Shown here: positions 7,461 to 15,907 of the stretch, in pieces
Position numbering within the stretch: position 1 is the first letter of the stretch
Layout of the letters: each line of letters starts with the position of its first letter
From: Aequitasia blattaphilus
Lineage (GTDB): Bacteria > Bacillota > Clostridia > Lachnospirales > Lachnospiraceae
Assembly (NCBI RefSeq): GCF_024721305.1
Contig: NZ_JAMXOD010000013.1
Span: 1-64,000, forward strand
Direction of reading: 5' to 3'
Length of the DNA stretch: 64,000 nt
Notes under the pieces: model-generated
Databases searched by the model: none
What the model was told of the DNA's origin: nothing
The model's input: the letters and a program-made list of their open reading frames with translations, nothing else
Translations under genes and position numbers: made by a program

Positions 7461-8405
7461 ATGTCAAAACCAAAAATATTAGTAGTCGGAAGCATGAATA
7501 TGGATGCTATGATATATGGTGTTCCGAAGATTCCTGATTTCGGTGAATCGGTTTTATGCCGTTATTATGCATATGTTCCAGGAGGAAAAGGATCAAATCA
7601 GGCAATGGCAGCAGCTTTTCAGGGAGCAGATGTGACAATGGTTGGTCGGGTTGGTGATGATGACAATGGTTATGCCTTGGTAAATGACTTGAAAAAGGCA
7701 GGAGTAGATACACAATTTATTGTTTTTGATCCAGATGAGCAAACAGGTTTTGACCCGATTATGGTAGATGAGTCAGGAAAATATGTATCCTATGTGGTGA
7801 TGGGAGCAAATGATAAGTTGGATTTTAATCAGGTGAGAAGTGCTATTGATGCGAAAGACTATGATATGGTAGTGATGCAGCTGGAAATGCCACTTGAAAC
7901 AGTATATAAAACTTATGAGTATGCTTCTGAAAAAGGAATTCGAGTGTTTTTAGATGCTGGTCCAGCACAGAGCATATCTTTAGAAAGACTGAAAAATATT
8001 TTTATTATTTCTCCTAACGAAGCAGAAACAAAGGCCCTTACAGGAATTGATGCAGATACAGAAGAAAAAGCAATTGCCGCAGCAAAAAAACTATATGATG
8101 AGGTAAAGCCCAAGCATGTCATCTTAAAAATGGGGTGCAGGGGAGCACTTTTATATAATGAGAATACCGTTAAAATAGTACCTTGCTTTAAAGTAAATGC
8201 ACTTGATTCTACAGCGGCAGGTGATACATTTGGAGCAGCACTGGCAATACAACTATGCAAAGGAGAAGGGATGGAGACAGCGATTCGTTTTGCTCATGCT
8301 GCAGCCGGAATCTGTGTATCACGAAAAGGCGCGCAGACATCAATCCCAACAGAAGAGGAAGTGATTGCATTCTTGAAACGTTATGAAAAGGAGGAAGTGA
8401 AGTAA
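7461..8405 (+). CDS. PfkB-family sugar kinase (ribokinase-like)
   Basis: 314 residues. It has the N-terminal PfkB glycine motif GGKGSNQA (41-48) and the C-terminal anion-hole/catalytic motif DSTAAGDTFGAAL, in which the usual DTTGAGD is slightly changed. The family phosphorylates a sugar hydroxyl using ATP in the cytoplasm. In this operon it would phosphorylate the imported sugar before isomerisation and epimerisation. The overall frame is closest to ribokinase, but ribose is not established. The stop overlaps the next start (TAATG). Confidence 0.85.
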   Translation: MSKPKILVVGSMNMDAMIYGVPKIPDFGESVLCRYYAYVPGGKGSNQAMAAAFQGADVTMVGRVGDDDNGYALVNDLKKAGVDTQFIVFDPDEQTGFDPIMVDESGKYVSYVVMGANDKLDFNQVRSAIDAKDYDMVVMQLEMPLETVYKTYEYASEKGIRVFLDAGPAQSISLERLKNIFIISPNEAETKALTGIDADTEEKAIAAAKKLYDEVKPKHVILKMGCRGALLYNENTVKIVPCFKVNALDSTAAGDTFGAALAIQLCKGEGMETAIRFAHAAAGICVSRKGAQTSIPTEEEVIAFLKRYEKEEVK

Positions 8406-9079
8406 TGATAAGAAAAATTTCGCCTTCAATGATGTGTGTTGATTTGATGAATGTGGAGAGAGACATTCGCAGTCTTGAAGCGGCTCAGGTGGATTATCTG
8501 CATATCGATATTATGGATAATCATTTTGTTCCTAATATTACCCTCAGTACAGATTTCGTCAACAGTGTTAGAGAGATTACCGATATTCCATTGGATATAC
8601 ATCTTATGATTGAAAATCCAGAGAATAGTCTTTTGGCATTCAAAGGGCTAGATGCCAATGATATTGTATGCATTCATTGTGAAGCAACAAGACATATTCA
8701 GAGAGCACTCAGTATGGTAAGGGAGCTAGGAGTAAAGGTGGGAGTTTCATTAAATCCAGGTACTCCGCTGTACATGGTAGAAGATTTGCTCGAGGATTTA
8801 GATGTCATTATTATTATGACTGTTAACCCGGGATTTGCTGGTCAGAAACTTGTTCCAGCAACCTTGGATAAGATTCGAAATTTACGAAATATGCTTGATG
8901 AGAGAGGGTATGGAGATATTTTAATAGAAGTAGATGGTAATGTGAGTTTTGAACATGCAAAGAGTATGTCTGAAATGGGTGCTAACATATATGTAGGTGG
9001 AAGCTCTAGCATTTTTTCAAAGGAAGGTACCATTGTCGAAAATACAAGAAAATTAAGGGAAATCATACAGGCGGTGTAA
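8405..9079 (+). CDS. Ribulose-phosphate/allulose-6-phosphate 3-epimerase family protein
   Basis: 224 residues, a TIM barrel of the Rpe family. Metal-binding residues are in place: H33 and D35 (YLHIDIMDNHFVPN), H66 (PLDIHLM) and D177 (LIEVDGNV). The phosphate loop is VGGSSSIF. The N-terminus ISPSMMCVDLM is closer to remembered AlsE (allulose-6-P 3-epimerase, ISPSLMCMDLL) than to housekeeping Rpe (IAPSILSADFA). An AlsE-type reaction would convert allulose-6-P to fructose-6-P. The choice between Rpe and AlsE is an inference from these few residues. Confidence 0.85.
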   Translation: MIRKISPSMMCVDLMNVERDIRSLEAAQVDYLHIDIMDNHFVPNITLSTDFVNSVREITDIPLDIHLMIENPENSLLAFKGLDANDIVCIHCEATRHIQRALSMVRELGVKVGVSLNPGTPLYMVEDLLEDLDVIIIMTVNPGFAGQKLVPATLDKIRNLRNMLDERGYGDILIEVDGNVSFEHAKSMSEMGANIYVGGSSSIFSKEGTIVENTRKLREIIQAV

Positions 9080-9086
9080 AGATGTT

Positions 9087-9650
9087 ATGACAAATGAGTA
9101 TTTGAAAAACAGTTTATCAATAATAGAAGAGTGTCAAATGGCTCTTGAGGCCGTAGCGGAAGAACAGGTTCAAGCTTATCTAACCATTCTTGAAGAGGCA
9201 GACAAGGTGTTTTTTGTCGGAGTTGGTAGAGTCTTACTGGCATTAAAAGCAATTGCGAAGCGCTATGGTCATTTAGGAATAAAGGCTGTAGTAGTAGGAG
9301 AGATTACGGAGCCAGCTATTACAGATAAAGATGTTTTAATTGTGGGCTCTGGAAGCGGTGAAACATTGTTTCCGTTAGGAATTGCAGGAAAGGCCAAACA
9401 ACTCGGTGCAAAAGTCGTACATATTGGAAGTAATCCAGAGAGTAGTTTAAGTCAGTATACAGACCTTTTTCTTCGTATACCGGTAGAGAGTCGAGCAAAA
9501 AAAGAAGATGAAATTGCCTCTCGTCAACCGATGACTTCATTGTTTGAACAATCCTTATTGCTCTTTGGAGATGCGACTGCTATGATGATTATCAAACAGC
9601 GGGATTTAGATATGGAACAATTGTGGGAGTATCATGCAAATCTAGAATAA
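9087..9650 (+). CDS. SIS-domain sugar-phosphate isomerase, PHI-like (SIS2)
   Basis: 187 residues. It has GVGR at 45-48, an intact GSGSGET loop at 87-93, SLFEQSLLLFGDA and the C-terminal YHANLE. It is more divergent from 6-phospho-3-hexuloisomerase than SIS3, since the usual RSG after GAG is replaced by RVL and RLMHLG by KRYGHLG. It sits directly before the hexulose-phosphate synthase gene. Its reaction is probably an aldose/ketose or ketose/ketose phosphate isomerisation. The ribosome site is weak, so it may depend on translational coupling to the epimerase gene seven bases upstream. Confidence 0.82.
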   Translation: MTNEYLKNSLSIIEECQMALEAVAEEQVQAYLTILEEADKVFFVGVGRVLLALKAIAKRYGHLGIKAVVVGEITEPAITDKDVLIVGSGSGETLFPLGIAGKAKQLGAKVVHIGSNPESSLSQYTDLFLRIPVESRAKKEDEIASRQPMTSLFEQSLLLFGDATAMMIIKQRDLDMEQLWEYHANLE

Positions 9651-9662
9651 GAGGTGAAATGA

Positions 9663-10301
9663 ATGAAATTACAATTGGCAATAGATGATTTGAGTATGGA
9701 AGAAGCCCTAAAACTTACGGATAGTATTTTGGAATATATTGATATCATTGAAATGGGAAGTCCCTTTTTAATGGAGTATGGGATGGAAGCTGTACGCAGT
9801 TTTAAAAACCGATATCCGGAAAAGGAAATCTTAGCAGATTTGAAAATTATGGATGCAGGTTTCTTTGAGGCGGAATTGGCTTTTCGTGCAGGCGCAGATT
9901 ATGCCACTGTATTGGGGGTGACGGATTTACTTACTATCCAGGGGTGCCAGGATGCAGCTGAACAATACGGACGTAAAATATATGTGGATATGATTTGCGT
10001 TCCAGACATTCCAACGCGTATGAAAGCAATTGAAGAAATAGGTGTTTTTGGTATTTCTGTTCATACTGGGGTTGATCAGCAGGCTGCAGGCCGTAGTGCG
10101 ATAGATGATCTTAAGTTAATGCTTGAACACAGGCAGAAAGCAGAGATTTCTGTTGCTGGAGGAATTCATTCGGGTACGATTCAAAGTTATATAGATGCAG
10201 GCGCAGATGTGGTGATATCAGGGGGAGGTATTTGCCATTCGGAGAATCCAAGGCTAGAAGCAGCTAAAATAGCAAAGTGCATAGCGGAAAGGACCAAATG
10301 A
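9663..10301 (+). CDS. 3-hexulose-6-phosphate synthase-like protein (OMPDC superfamily)
   Basis: 212 residues. The family DxKxxD triad is D59-x-K61-x-x-D64 within ADLKIMDAG, preceded by D8 in the first strand. SVHTGVDQQAAG (132-143) and VVISGGGI match HPS rather than ascorbate-type KGPDC, which I remember as DAKIADAG. HPS condenses formaldehyde with ribulose-5-phosphate to arabino-3-hexulose-6-phosphate, or cleaves it in reverse. Beside PHI-like SIS3 this gives the HPS-PHI pair of the RuMP route. Its presence in a sugar-import operon suggests use in the cleaving direction or on a related phosphate. GAGGTG precedes ATG 9663. Confidence 0.85.
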   Translation: MKLQLAIDDLSMEEALKLTDSILEYIDIIEMGSPFLMEYGMEAVRSFKNRYPEKEILADLKIMDAGFFEAELAFRAGADYATVLGVTDLLTIQGCQDAAEQYGRKIYVDMICVPDIPTRMKAIEEIGVFGISVHTGVDQQAAGRSAIDDLKLMLEHRQKAEISVAGGIHSGTIQSYIDAGADVVISGGGICHSENPRLEAAKIAKCIAERTK

Positions 10302-10861
10302 TGAGAGAGTCAAAGGTGTTAATAGAGATTGTAGAAGAAATAGCACGATATACACGTCAGATAGATGAATTAGAGATGCTCAAAATGGTTGAGTTGATTC
10401 AGAATGCCTCGAAAATTTTTGTTGTTGGAGCTGGCAGGTCGGGCTTTTGTGCAAGAGCATTTTCAAATCGTCTGATGCATTTAGGAAAGCAAACGTTTTT
10501 TGTGGGAGAACCAACTACTCCTTCAATTGGAGAGGGGGATTTGCTAATCATTGGTTCGGGCTCAGGAGAGACAGAGAGCCTTAAAGTTATGGCAGAAAAA
10601 GCTGCACGAATTGGAGCGGATGTAGCGACTGTTACAATTTTTCCGGAAGCAACAATTGGTAAATTAGCAAAAGCAGCAATCTGCATTCCAGGGGGTACGC
10701 CTAAGAGTGAACGAAAAGATTCTGTGAAATCAGTGCAACCAATGGGAAATTTATTTGAGCAGCTGAGCTGGATTGTGTATGATGGACTGATAAAGATGCT
10801 TATGAAAGAAGACAATATATTAGAAGATGAAATGTTTAAGAGACATGCAAATCTGGAATGA
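10298..10861 (+). CDS. 6-phospho-3-hexuloisomerase-like SIS protein (SIS3)
   Basis: 187 residues from ATG 10298, which overlaps the HPS stop as ATGA. ATG 10301 is equally well spaced from AAAGGA. It is the most canonical of the three SIS proteins: GAGRSG (44-49), RLMHLGKQTFFVGEPTTP, GSGSGET (86-92), PMGNLFEQ and a C-terminal RHANLE. PHI converts arabino-3-hexulose-6-phosphate to fructose-6-phosphate and is normally the partner of HPS, which is exactly the gene upstream. It is the last gene of the operon, followed by a strong hairpin. Confidence 0.88.
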   Translation: MMRESKVLIEIVEEIARYTRQIDELEMLKMVELIQNASKIFVVGAGRSGFCARAFSNRLMHLGKQTFFVGEPTTPSIGEGDLLIIGSGSGETESLKVMAEKAARIGADVATVTIFPEATIGKLAKAAICIPGGTPKSERKDSVKSVQPMGNLFEQLSWIVYDGLIKMLMKEDNILEDEMFKRHANLE

Positions 10862-10871
10862 TTTTATGGAC

Positions 10872-10898
10872 AAGAGCGGGCGATAATCGCCCGCTCTT
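10872..10898. terminator. Bidirectional terminator between sugar operon and regulator
   Basis: A perfect 12-bp GC-rich stem, AAGAGCGGGCGA/TCGCCCGCTCTT, with a TAA loop. It lies 10 bases after the SIS3 stop and 13 bases beyond the end of the convergent regulator gene, so it can serve both strands. Confidence 0.85.
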
Positions 10899-10910
10899 AG
10901 CTATCTTCAC

Positions 10911-13478
10911 CTACACAATATGATTTGAAAGAGCAATCGACACCGCATCCGCCCCATTTTTTGCCCCGAGCTTTAAATAAATATTACTCAGAAACTTTTG
11001 AACTCCACTGACGGAAATATTCAAGCTCAGTGCGATTTCCGCCCGGGATAAGCCTTGGGTAAGAAGTTTCAGAACCTGTTTTTCCCGGGGAGTCAGAGTG
11101 GTTTTTACAGGAGCCTTACTATTCTTTGTGTGAAAGAATGTTTTTTGAATCGATTCAAGATGGGATACAAATTCTCTTGTCTTATTCTCTAGAGATTTCA
11201 GCCATTCGTCATCATAATAAGGATCATTTTCTCTTCGTACCAGTTGGATAATCGGAAGTATATGTGTACCCAACTCCATAAACAAAAAAGATATATTGTG
11301 TTTGTAAACCATGTCATAGCTTTCTCTAAAAGCGGCAAGAGCCTTGTCTTTCCTGTCGAGATGCAGGTAGGAGATGGAATACAAAATATGGTTTCGTACT
11401 TTTAAGGGCCAAAGGCCACGTGTAGTTGTAACTTGATTTAACTCATCTACTAAGGTATGGAACTTAGGATAGTCTTTTTCATACAGAGCATAGAGAGCAC
11501 AGGCAATTATATTTCTGCCAATGGCATCTTGCTTGTCCCGATAGTGATTCAAATCCCCTTCTTTAATCCACTCTGGCACAGAATCAAAGTTTTCCAGATA
11601 AAATCCATAAATAGCTTGAAAGATATCGTTTAAATCATGAAGCATATGAGGTGTATACTGTTTGTAATATTTGTTCCCATTGCGATAGTAGGTCTTTAAA
11701 GAGCTATAGTTGCCTAAAGCAAATGCAATGCGTACTAGTATGTGATATGCATTTAAGACAATTCCATGCTGCCCTTCGATGGAGGCCTTAAACACTGCTT
11801 GTTTTGCGTAATAGGACGCCTTTTCATAGTCGCAGGTCATTAGCTGAGCTTCACTATGAAAAAGATAATCATAACCGGCTAATTGCTCTTTATTGATTTG
11901 TGAAATACAAAAAGTATAGTCGGAAATATAGTCCACCATATCCTGAATAGTAATATCTTCATCAGGTGGAAGAAAAAATCCCGAATTTTCCACAATAGAA
12001 TAAGTGTTGTGAACACTCATAATACTGCCGTCACTTAAAAGAGGGATGTGTTCTTTTAGGATTGAAAGATCAAAAAGCCTATTTTGAGCAATGGAAATAT
12101 TTGCAAGCATAACGTAGCTTTCTCCGATAATCCTTTTGTATTCAGGTTGTGTAGAATCCAAAGAATCAATGAGTGAATAAAAAGCAGACTTTGATAATTC
12201 CAAATCCCGGGCTTTAAAATGCAGCAAGGCAATAAAAAAATCAATCCAGGGATGAGTATCTCTGTATTCCTTTGGAATTTGCAATAGAAATTGCAGAAAG
12301 GCCTGTATGTAAGAAGATTCTACATTGTAGGGTGCCAGAAGAATCAAGTACTTTGAAAGCCCTTCATAATTTTTTGTCTGGATATAGAGGGTCATAATTG
12401 TTCGGATGTCCAGAGAGTCAAAAGGATAGCTGCTGGCGCTGCTTAGAGTGTGAATTTGTTCTCTTGACTCCAATGAGAAAAATGTTGAGATTAAAAAATC
12501 TCTATAAGGAATAAGGAAACGGAATTGTAAAATCTCATAGGAATATTCAATAAAAGGATTTTTTATAATAATTTCCAGGGTTTGCTCATAAAGCTCTTTT
12601 GACTCATCAATGGTTAAATCAGAAATCATTTTGTGGGAAAATGATTGAAACACAATGAGTTTTGTCAAAATTTCTTGTGTTTTTATAGAGTAATTTCCAA
12701 AATAGTACTTTTCAAAAAGCTTGTACACAGAAGAAATAAGATTTTCCATATTTTGAGAGGAGTCTGCTGCAATAATATGAAGCATTAGTGGCCATCCTTC
12801 GGTCTGCTGCAGAAGTCTTTGTGCCTCTTCTTCTTTAATATTTTTACCGTATATGCTGAAAAGACTTTGTATTTCCCGTATATTTAATGACAAATCTCTT
12901 GCAGTGATAATGAGGTTTTGATGCATTTGATTAACGGAAATATTAGAAGGTGCAATGGTAAGGTCTTTAATATTCTCATTTGCAATAATGATTTGATGAA
13001 TATTTAATGGAGCATATAGCAAATTTACTGTATGTAACTGGAAAAAGAAGTTTGATATTTTTGTGTTTGTAATCAGTTCATAATTGTCCGTAATGAGTAC
13101 AATCTTGCCATATTTTTCCTCAATAACCTTGTCTAATACCGTATCCATTACAAAAGCAGACATCTCATCGATTGTCTCGGGAAAAGTATGTCTTGAAATA
13201 ATGTCTGAAACCTCAGGGAGTTCTTTTTGTGCAGCAATACTTAAGGTTTTCCAAAAGAAGGCTGGGTTGTTATCCAGAACAGATAAGCTAATCCAGATAA
13301 TAGGCAGTTTCAGTTTTTTGACATACTCGGAAACCAGGGAAGTCTTACCGTAACCGGGTCCTGCAAGTATAGTAGTCATTGAATTATTCAAAGAATGAGA
13401 AAGCTTGTGACTGATGCGGGGTAATTTCACAAAACCAGTAGGCAAAGGCTGGTTTGGAAGATAGTCAGAACGATTCAT
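10911..13478 (-). CDS. MalT/LAL-type LuxR-family ATP-binding regulator next to the pilus locus
   Basis: 855 residues. The N-terminus has a Walker A (GPGYGKTS, 40-47) and a STAND-type ATPase region. The middle is helical and repeat-like, and the C-terminus (about 790-850) is a LuxR helix-turn-helix: LTPREKQVLKLLTQGLSRAEI, then SVSGVQKFLSNIYLKL. Proteins of this shape are large ligand- and ATP-dependent activators like MalT. The start is supported by GGAGGT on the minus strand. Divergent orientation to the pilin operon, and a repeated AAAAAGACAGT in the shared promoter region, suggest it activates the pilus genes and controls itself. Confidence 0.88.
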   Translation of the reverse strand: MNRSDYLPNQPLPTGFVKLPRISHKLSHSLNNSMTTILAGPGYGKTSLVSEYVKKLKLPIIWISLSVLDNNPAFFWKTLSIAAQKELPEVSDIISRHTFPETIDEMSAFVMDTVLDKVIEEKYGKIVLITDNYELITNTKISNFFFQLHTVNLLYAPLNIHQIIIANENIKDLTIAPSNISVNQMHQNLIITARDLSLNIREIQSLFSIYGKNIKEEEAQRLLQQTEGWPLMLHIIAADSSQNMENLISSVYKLFEKYYFGNYSIKTQEILTKLIVFQSFSHKMISDLTIDESKELYEQTLEIIIKNPFIEYSYEILQFRFLIPYRDFLISTFFSLESREQIHTLSSASSYPFDSLDIRTIMTLYIQTKNYEGLSKYLILLAPYNVESSYIQAFLQFLLQIPKEYRDTHPWIDFFIALLHFKARDLELSKSAFYSLIDSLDSTQPEYKRIIGESYVMLANISIAQNRLFDLSILKEHIPLLSDGSIMSVHNTYSIVENSGFFLPPDEDITIQDMVDYISDYTFCISQINKEQLAGYDYLFHSEAQLMTCDYEKASYYAKQAVFKASIEGQHGIVLNAYHILVRIAFALGNYSSLKTYYRNGNKYYKQYTPHMLHDLNDIFQAIYGFYLENFDSVPEWIKEGDLNHYRDKQDAIGRNIIACALYALYEKDYPKFHTLVDELNQVTTTRGLWPLKVRNHILYSISYLHLDRKDKALAAFRESYDMVYKHNISFLFMELGTHILPIIQLVRRENDPYYDDEWLKSLENKTREFVSHLESIQKTFFHTKNSKAPVKTTLTPREKQVLKLLTQGLSRAEIALSLNISVSGVQKFLSNIYLKLGAKNGADAVSIALSNHIV

Positions 13479-13510
13479 TTCAGGTTACCTCCATCATAAT
13501 TTATATTTCC

Positions 13511-13539
13511 ATAATACTATAAAAAAAGACAGTCTCCAA
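13511..13539 (-). promoter_or_regulatory. Promoter of the MalT/LuxR-type regulator
   Basis: Reading the minus strand, TTGGAG (plus coordinates 13534-13539), a 17-base spacer and TATTAT (13511-13516) form a plausible sigma-A promoter. One copy of the AAAAAGACAGT repeat (13523-13533) lies inside the spacer. Confidence 0.5.
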
Positions 13540-13566
13540 TAGAAAAAAGTTACAGAAAAAGACAGT
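13523..13566 (+). repeat. Two direct repeats AAAAAGACAGT in the divergent promoter region
   Basis: Identical 11-mers at 13523-13533 and 13556-13566 have starts 33 bases apart, about three helical turns. The first overlaps the regulator promoter and the second ends 20 bases before the pilus -10 box. They are good candidates for the binding sites of the adjacent LuxR-type protein. Confidence 0.6.
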
Positions 13567-13586
13567 ATATATTCCGTTTTCTTTTC

Positions 13587-13592
13587 TATAAT
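13587..13592 (+). promoter_or_regulatory. -10 box of the pilus operon, no -35
   Basis: A perfect TATAAT with AGTATA at the -35 position (13564-13569), which does not match consensus. A good -10 without a -35, with a repeat immediately upstream, is typical of an activator-dependent promoter. Confidence 0.6.
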
Positions 13593-13629
13593 GAATCTGC
13601 ACATAGCAATGAAGAAGGTGAGGTGGATT

Positions 13630-15906
13630 ATGGTAAAGAAAATCCTAATATGTGCTGTGTTATTTTTTGCATTTCTTTTTTTAAGTGCATTTCAACTACG
13701 TGTTAACGCTGAGTCTGATGAAGAGCTTTTTCCAGTGTCGGAAATACAACCAAGGAATACTACGGGAAGCCTTACAGGAGTGAAGACAGCTTCCAGAGAA
13801 GAAGGAGACGACCGAATTCATAAGATACAGGTAGAAATAGAAGGGCAACCAGGGGTTACTACTGTTACAGAAAATGTTCCAGTCGATGTTGTACTCGCGG
13901 TGGATTTGAGCTCCAGTATGGATAATAACCAGTTTGAAAACTGGAAACCATCCATGAGGGCGATGGATCATATTATCAATCAATTATTGGGAGAGTCGAG
14001 AGCTGGCGGAGACATACGAATCGGTATGGTAGGATTTGGCTCCTCCTATTCCAGTAATTACGTAGGGAAAGCCCACAAGACCTTAATAGATTTTACAGCG
14101 GATGCCGGAGCGTTAAAAAGTGTATATGCCGGTAAAACGGCAAAACAAGTGCGGGAATCGGGAGAGTATAAGATTGCCGGGAGCACCAATTCAGAGGCGG
14201 GATTCATAGGTGCCAGACAGATGTTGGAAAGAAGGAGTGAGGAAGAGAAGCGAGACAGACAAGGAATCGTAATTTATTTAACGGATGGAGAGCCTTCCGT
14301 ACACTATATTGTTCAGGACGAAGAGAATGACTACTATGTAGAAAGGGAAGATAGTTCCTTTCAAGAAGCTAAGGATGAGGGGAAAAAAGTAAAGGATTTA
14401 GGATACGTAGTCTATACGGTAGGATTAAACACAGGAGAATCTGGAAATTCCAGAGATTTTTTGGAATATGTGGCAACGGATTTGGAAAAATTTGTAAGTA
14501 CGAATACGAGTAATCTGGAGGCTGCCTTTGAAGCTATTGGACAGGATATACAGGAAGAACCCTATCCAATCGAACACGCAAGGGTAAAGCTGATTGATCC
14601 AATGAGTGAATATGTCACCTATTTTGAGCGGGATCAAGGACAGGGGATGAGACTGGAAATGTCTACAGATCAAGGCCTGTCATGGGAAGATGTTTCTCCT
14701 GACGAATGGAATGGAAGCTATGATGATACGACGAAAACATTAGGCTGTGAGATTTTCAACTTTCATTCGGAACGGCGTTATCGTTTTTCTTATTACGTTC
14801 AGATTACTGAGGCAGGAATCGGGAAAAAATTACACAAAGATCAAACCAGTGGAGGAATGCCGGAAGAGGGACAAGATGGTGTTGTGGCTAATGGGTATAC
14901 GTATCTGACTTCGAATATTGTGGAAGAACAGGAGGTTCTGGTACCAACTGTTTACACGCCCCTGGTGGAACCTGCAAAACTGGAGGGAGACAAGAATGAA
15001 ACGTTGATAGATATTTATGATGGTACCTATACAATAACAGTCCGATTTCGAGGGGAACAAGAGAAAAAGGATGGGGAAGTGGTACAAGAGCTTAAAAATG
15101 TTGTTTTAGTAGACTACATGAGCCAATACGTAGAACTTACCCATTTTGACTCTGCCATGAGTACCGATATTGGAGAAGAAAACTGGGTTGACACACCCGG
15201 GATTTATGCAGGATATTTACCCAGTCAGAGAGCTGTTGTGTGGAATCTGGGGGGAGGGTTTCAGGAGGGGAAAGAATACAAGCTTACTTATCGAGTGCAG
15301 GTAAAAGAAGAGTATGAAGGAAAACGAATGCATAAGACTCAGACGAGTGGAAGCTTACCAGAGGGTGGAACGGCAGGAGTTGTTGCCAACGGATACACAG
15401 GGCTACATTCCAATTTGATTGTTACAGAGATTATGGTGCCCGCGGTGTATCGGGAAGTTCAACAATCATCCTTTTCCTTTCGGAAAATAAAAGAAGAAGA
15501 GGAAAGGGATGTATTTTTGCAAGGGGCTGAGTTTACCCTTGAGAAACAACTGAATGATGAGATTTTGACTAGAGTATCCGATGAAAATGGTTTGGTAGAT
15601 TTTGGTGCACTCGAACCAGGAGAGTATGTGTTGAGAGAAATAAAAGCTCCCTATGGATACGAGACACCGAAAGGATATTGGGTTGTTGAAATAAATCGGA
15701 ACAGAGAAATTAAAATAATTGGTTATGGAGATGAGGGGAAAAAGCCGCCGGCCTTTAAACAAGTAGCGGAAGAATACCGGCTGCCAAACCTAAAAACAGT
15801 AACTCTCCCATTAAGTGGAAAGCAAGGAATCAGAGGCTTCATTTTGGTGGGTTCTGCTTTGATTATGGGAGGAATTATTATGACAAAGAGAGGAAGAAAT
15901 AAGTAG
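13630..15906 (+). CDS. Pilus tip adhesin with von Willebrand A domain
   Basis: 758 residues from ATG 13630, chosen because upstream in-frame starts overlap the -10 box and this one has AAGGTGAGGTGG before it. A signal peptide (residues 1-27) is followed by a VWA domain with MIDAS D92-L-S94-S-S96 and TDGEP. Two similar modules follow, each ending in a Q-T-S-G ... GVVANGYT ... N(I/L) ... VP motif, so the middle is an internal duplication. A Cna-B/SpaA domain comes next, then the sorting signal LPLSG (726-730) with a hydrophobic helix and an R/K tail. LPLSG departs from LPxTG at the fourth position. The gene order with backbone pilin and sortase points to a tip adhesin. Confidence 0.88.
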   Translation: MVKKILICAVLFFAFLFLSAFQLRVNAESDEELFPVSEIQPRNTTGSLTGVKTASREEGDDRIHKIQVEIEGQPGVTTVTENVPVDVVLAVDLSSSMDNNQFENWKPSMRAMDHIINQLLGESRAGGDIRIGMVGFGSSYSSNYVGKAHKTLIDFTADAGALKSVYAGKTAKQVRESGEYKIAGSTNSEAGFIGARQMLERRSEEEKRDRQGIVIYLTDGEPSVHYIVQDEENDYYVEREDSSFQEAKDEGKKVKDLGYVVYTVGLNTGESGNSRDFLEYVATDLEKFVSTNTSNLEAAFEAIGQDIQEEPYPIEHARVKLIDPMSEYVTYFERDQGQGMRLEMSTDQGLSWEDVSPDEWNGSYDDTTKTLGCEIFNFHSERRYRFSYYVQITEAGIGKKLHKDQTSGGMPEEGQDGVVANGYTYLTSNIVEEQEVLVPTVYTPLVEPAKLEGDKNETLIDIYDGTYTITVRFRGEQEKKDGEVVQELKNVVLVDYMSQYVELTHFDSAMSTDIGEENWVDTPGIYAGYLPSQRAVVWNLGGGFQEGKEYKLTYRVQVKEEYEGKRMHKTQTSGSLPEGGTAGVVANGYTGLHSNLIVTEIMVPAVYREVQQSSFSFRKIKEEEERDVFLQGAEFTLEKQLNDEILTRVSDENGLVDFGALEPGEYVLREIKAPYGYETPKGYWVVEINRNREIKIIGYGDEGKKPPAFKQVAEEYRLPNLKTVTLPLSGKQGIRGFILVGSALIMGGIIMTKRGRNK

Positions 15907-15907
15907 T

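Noticed and set aside
8405-9079. Housekeeping ribulose-5-phosphate 3-epimerase (rpe)
   Set aside because: The N-terminus ISPSMMCVDLM looks AlsE-like and the gene is in a sugar operon; the symbol is left blank because the substrate is not settled.
9663-10301. 3-keto-L-gulonate-6-phosphate decarboxylase (UlaD-like)
   Set aside because: The motif is ADLKIMDAG with SVHTGVDQQAAG, the HPS form, and no other ascorbate pathway genes are present.
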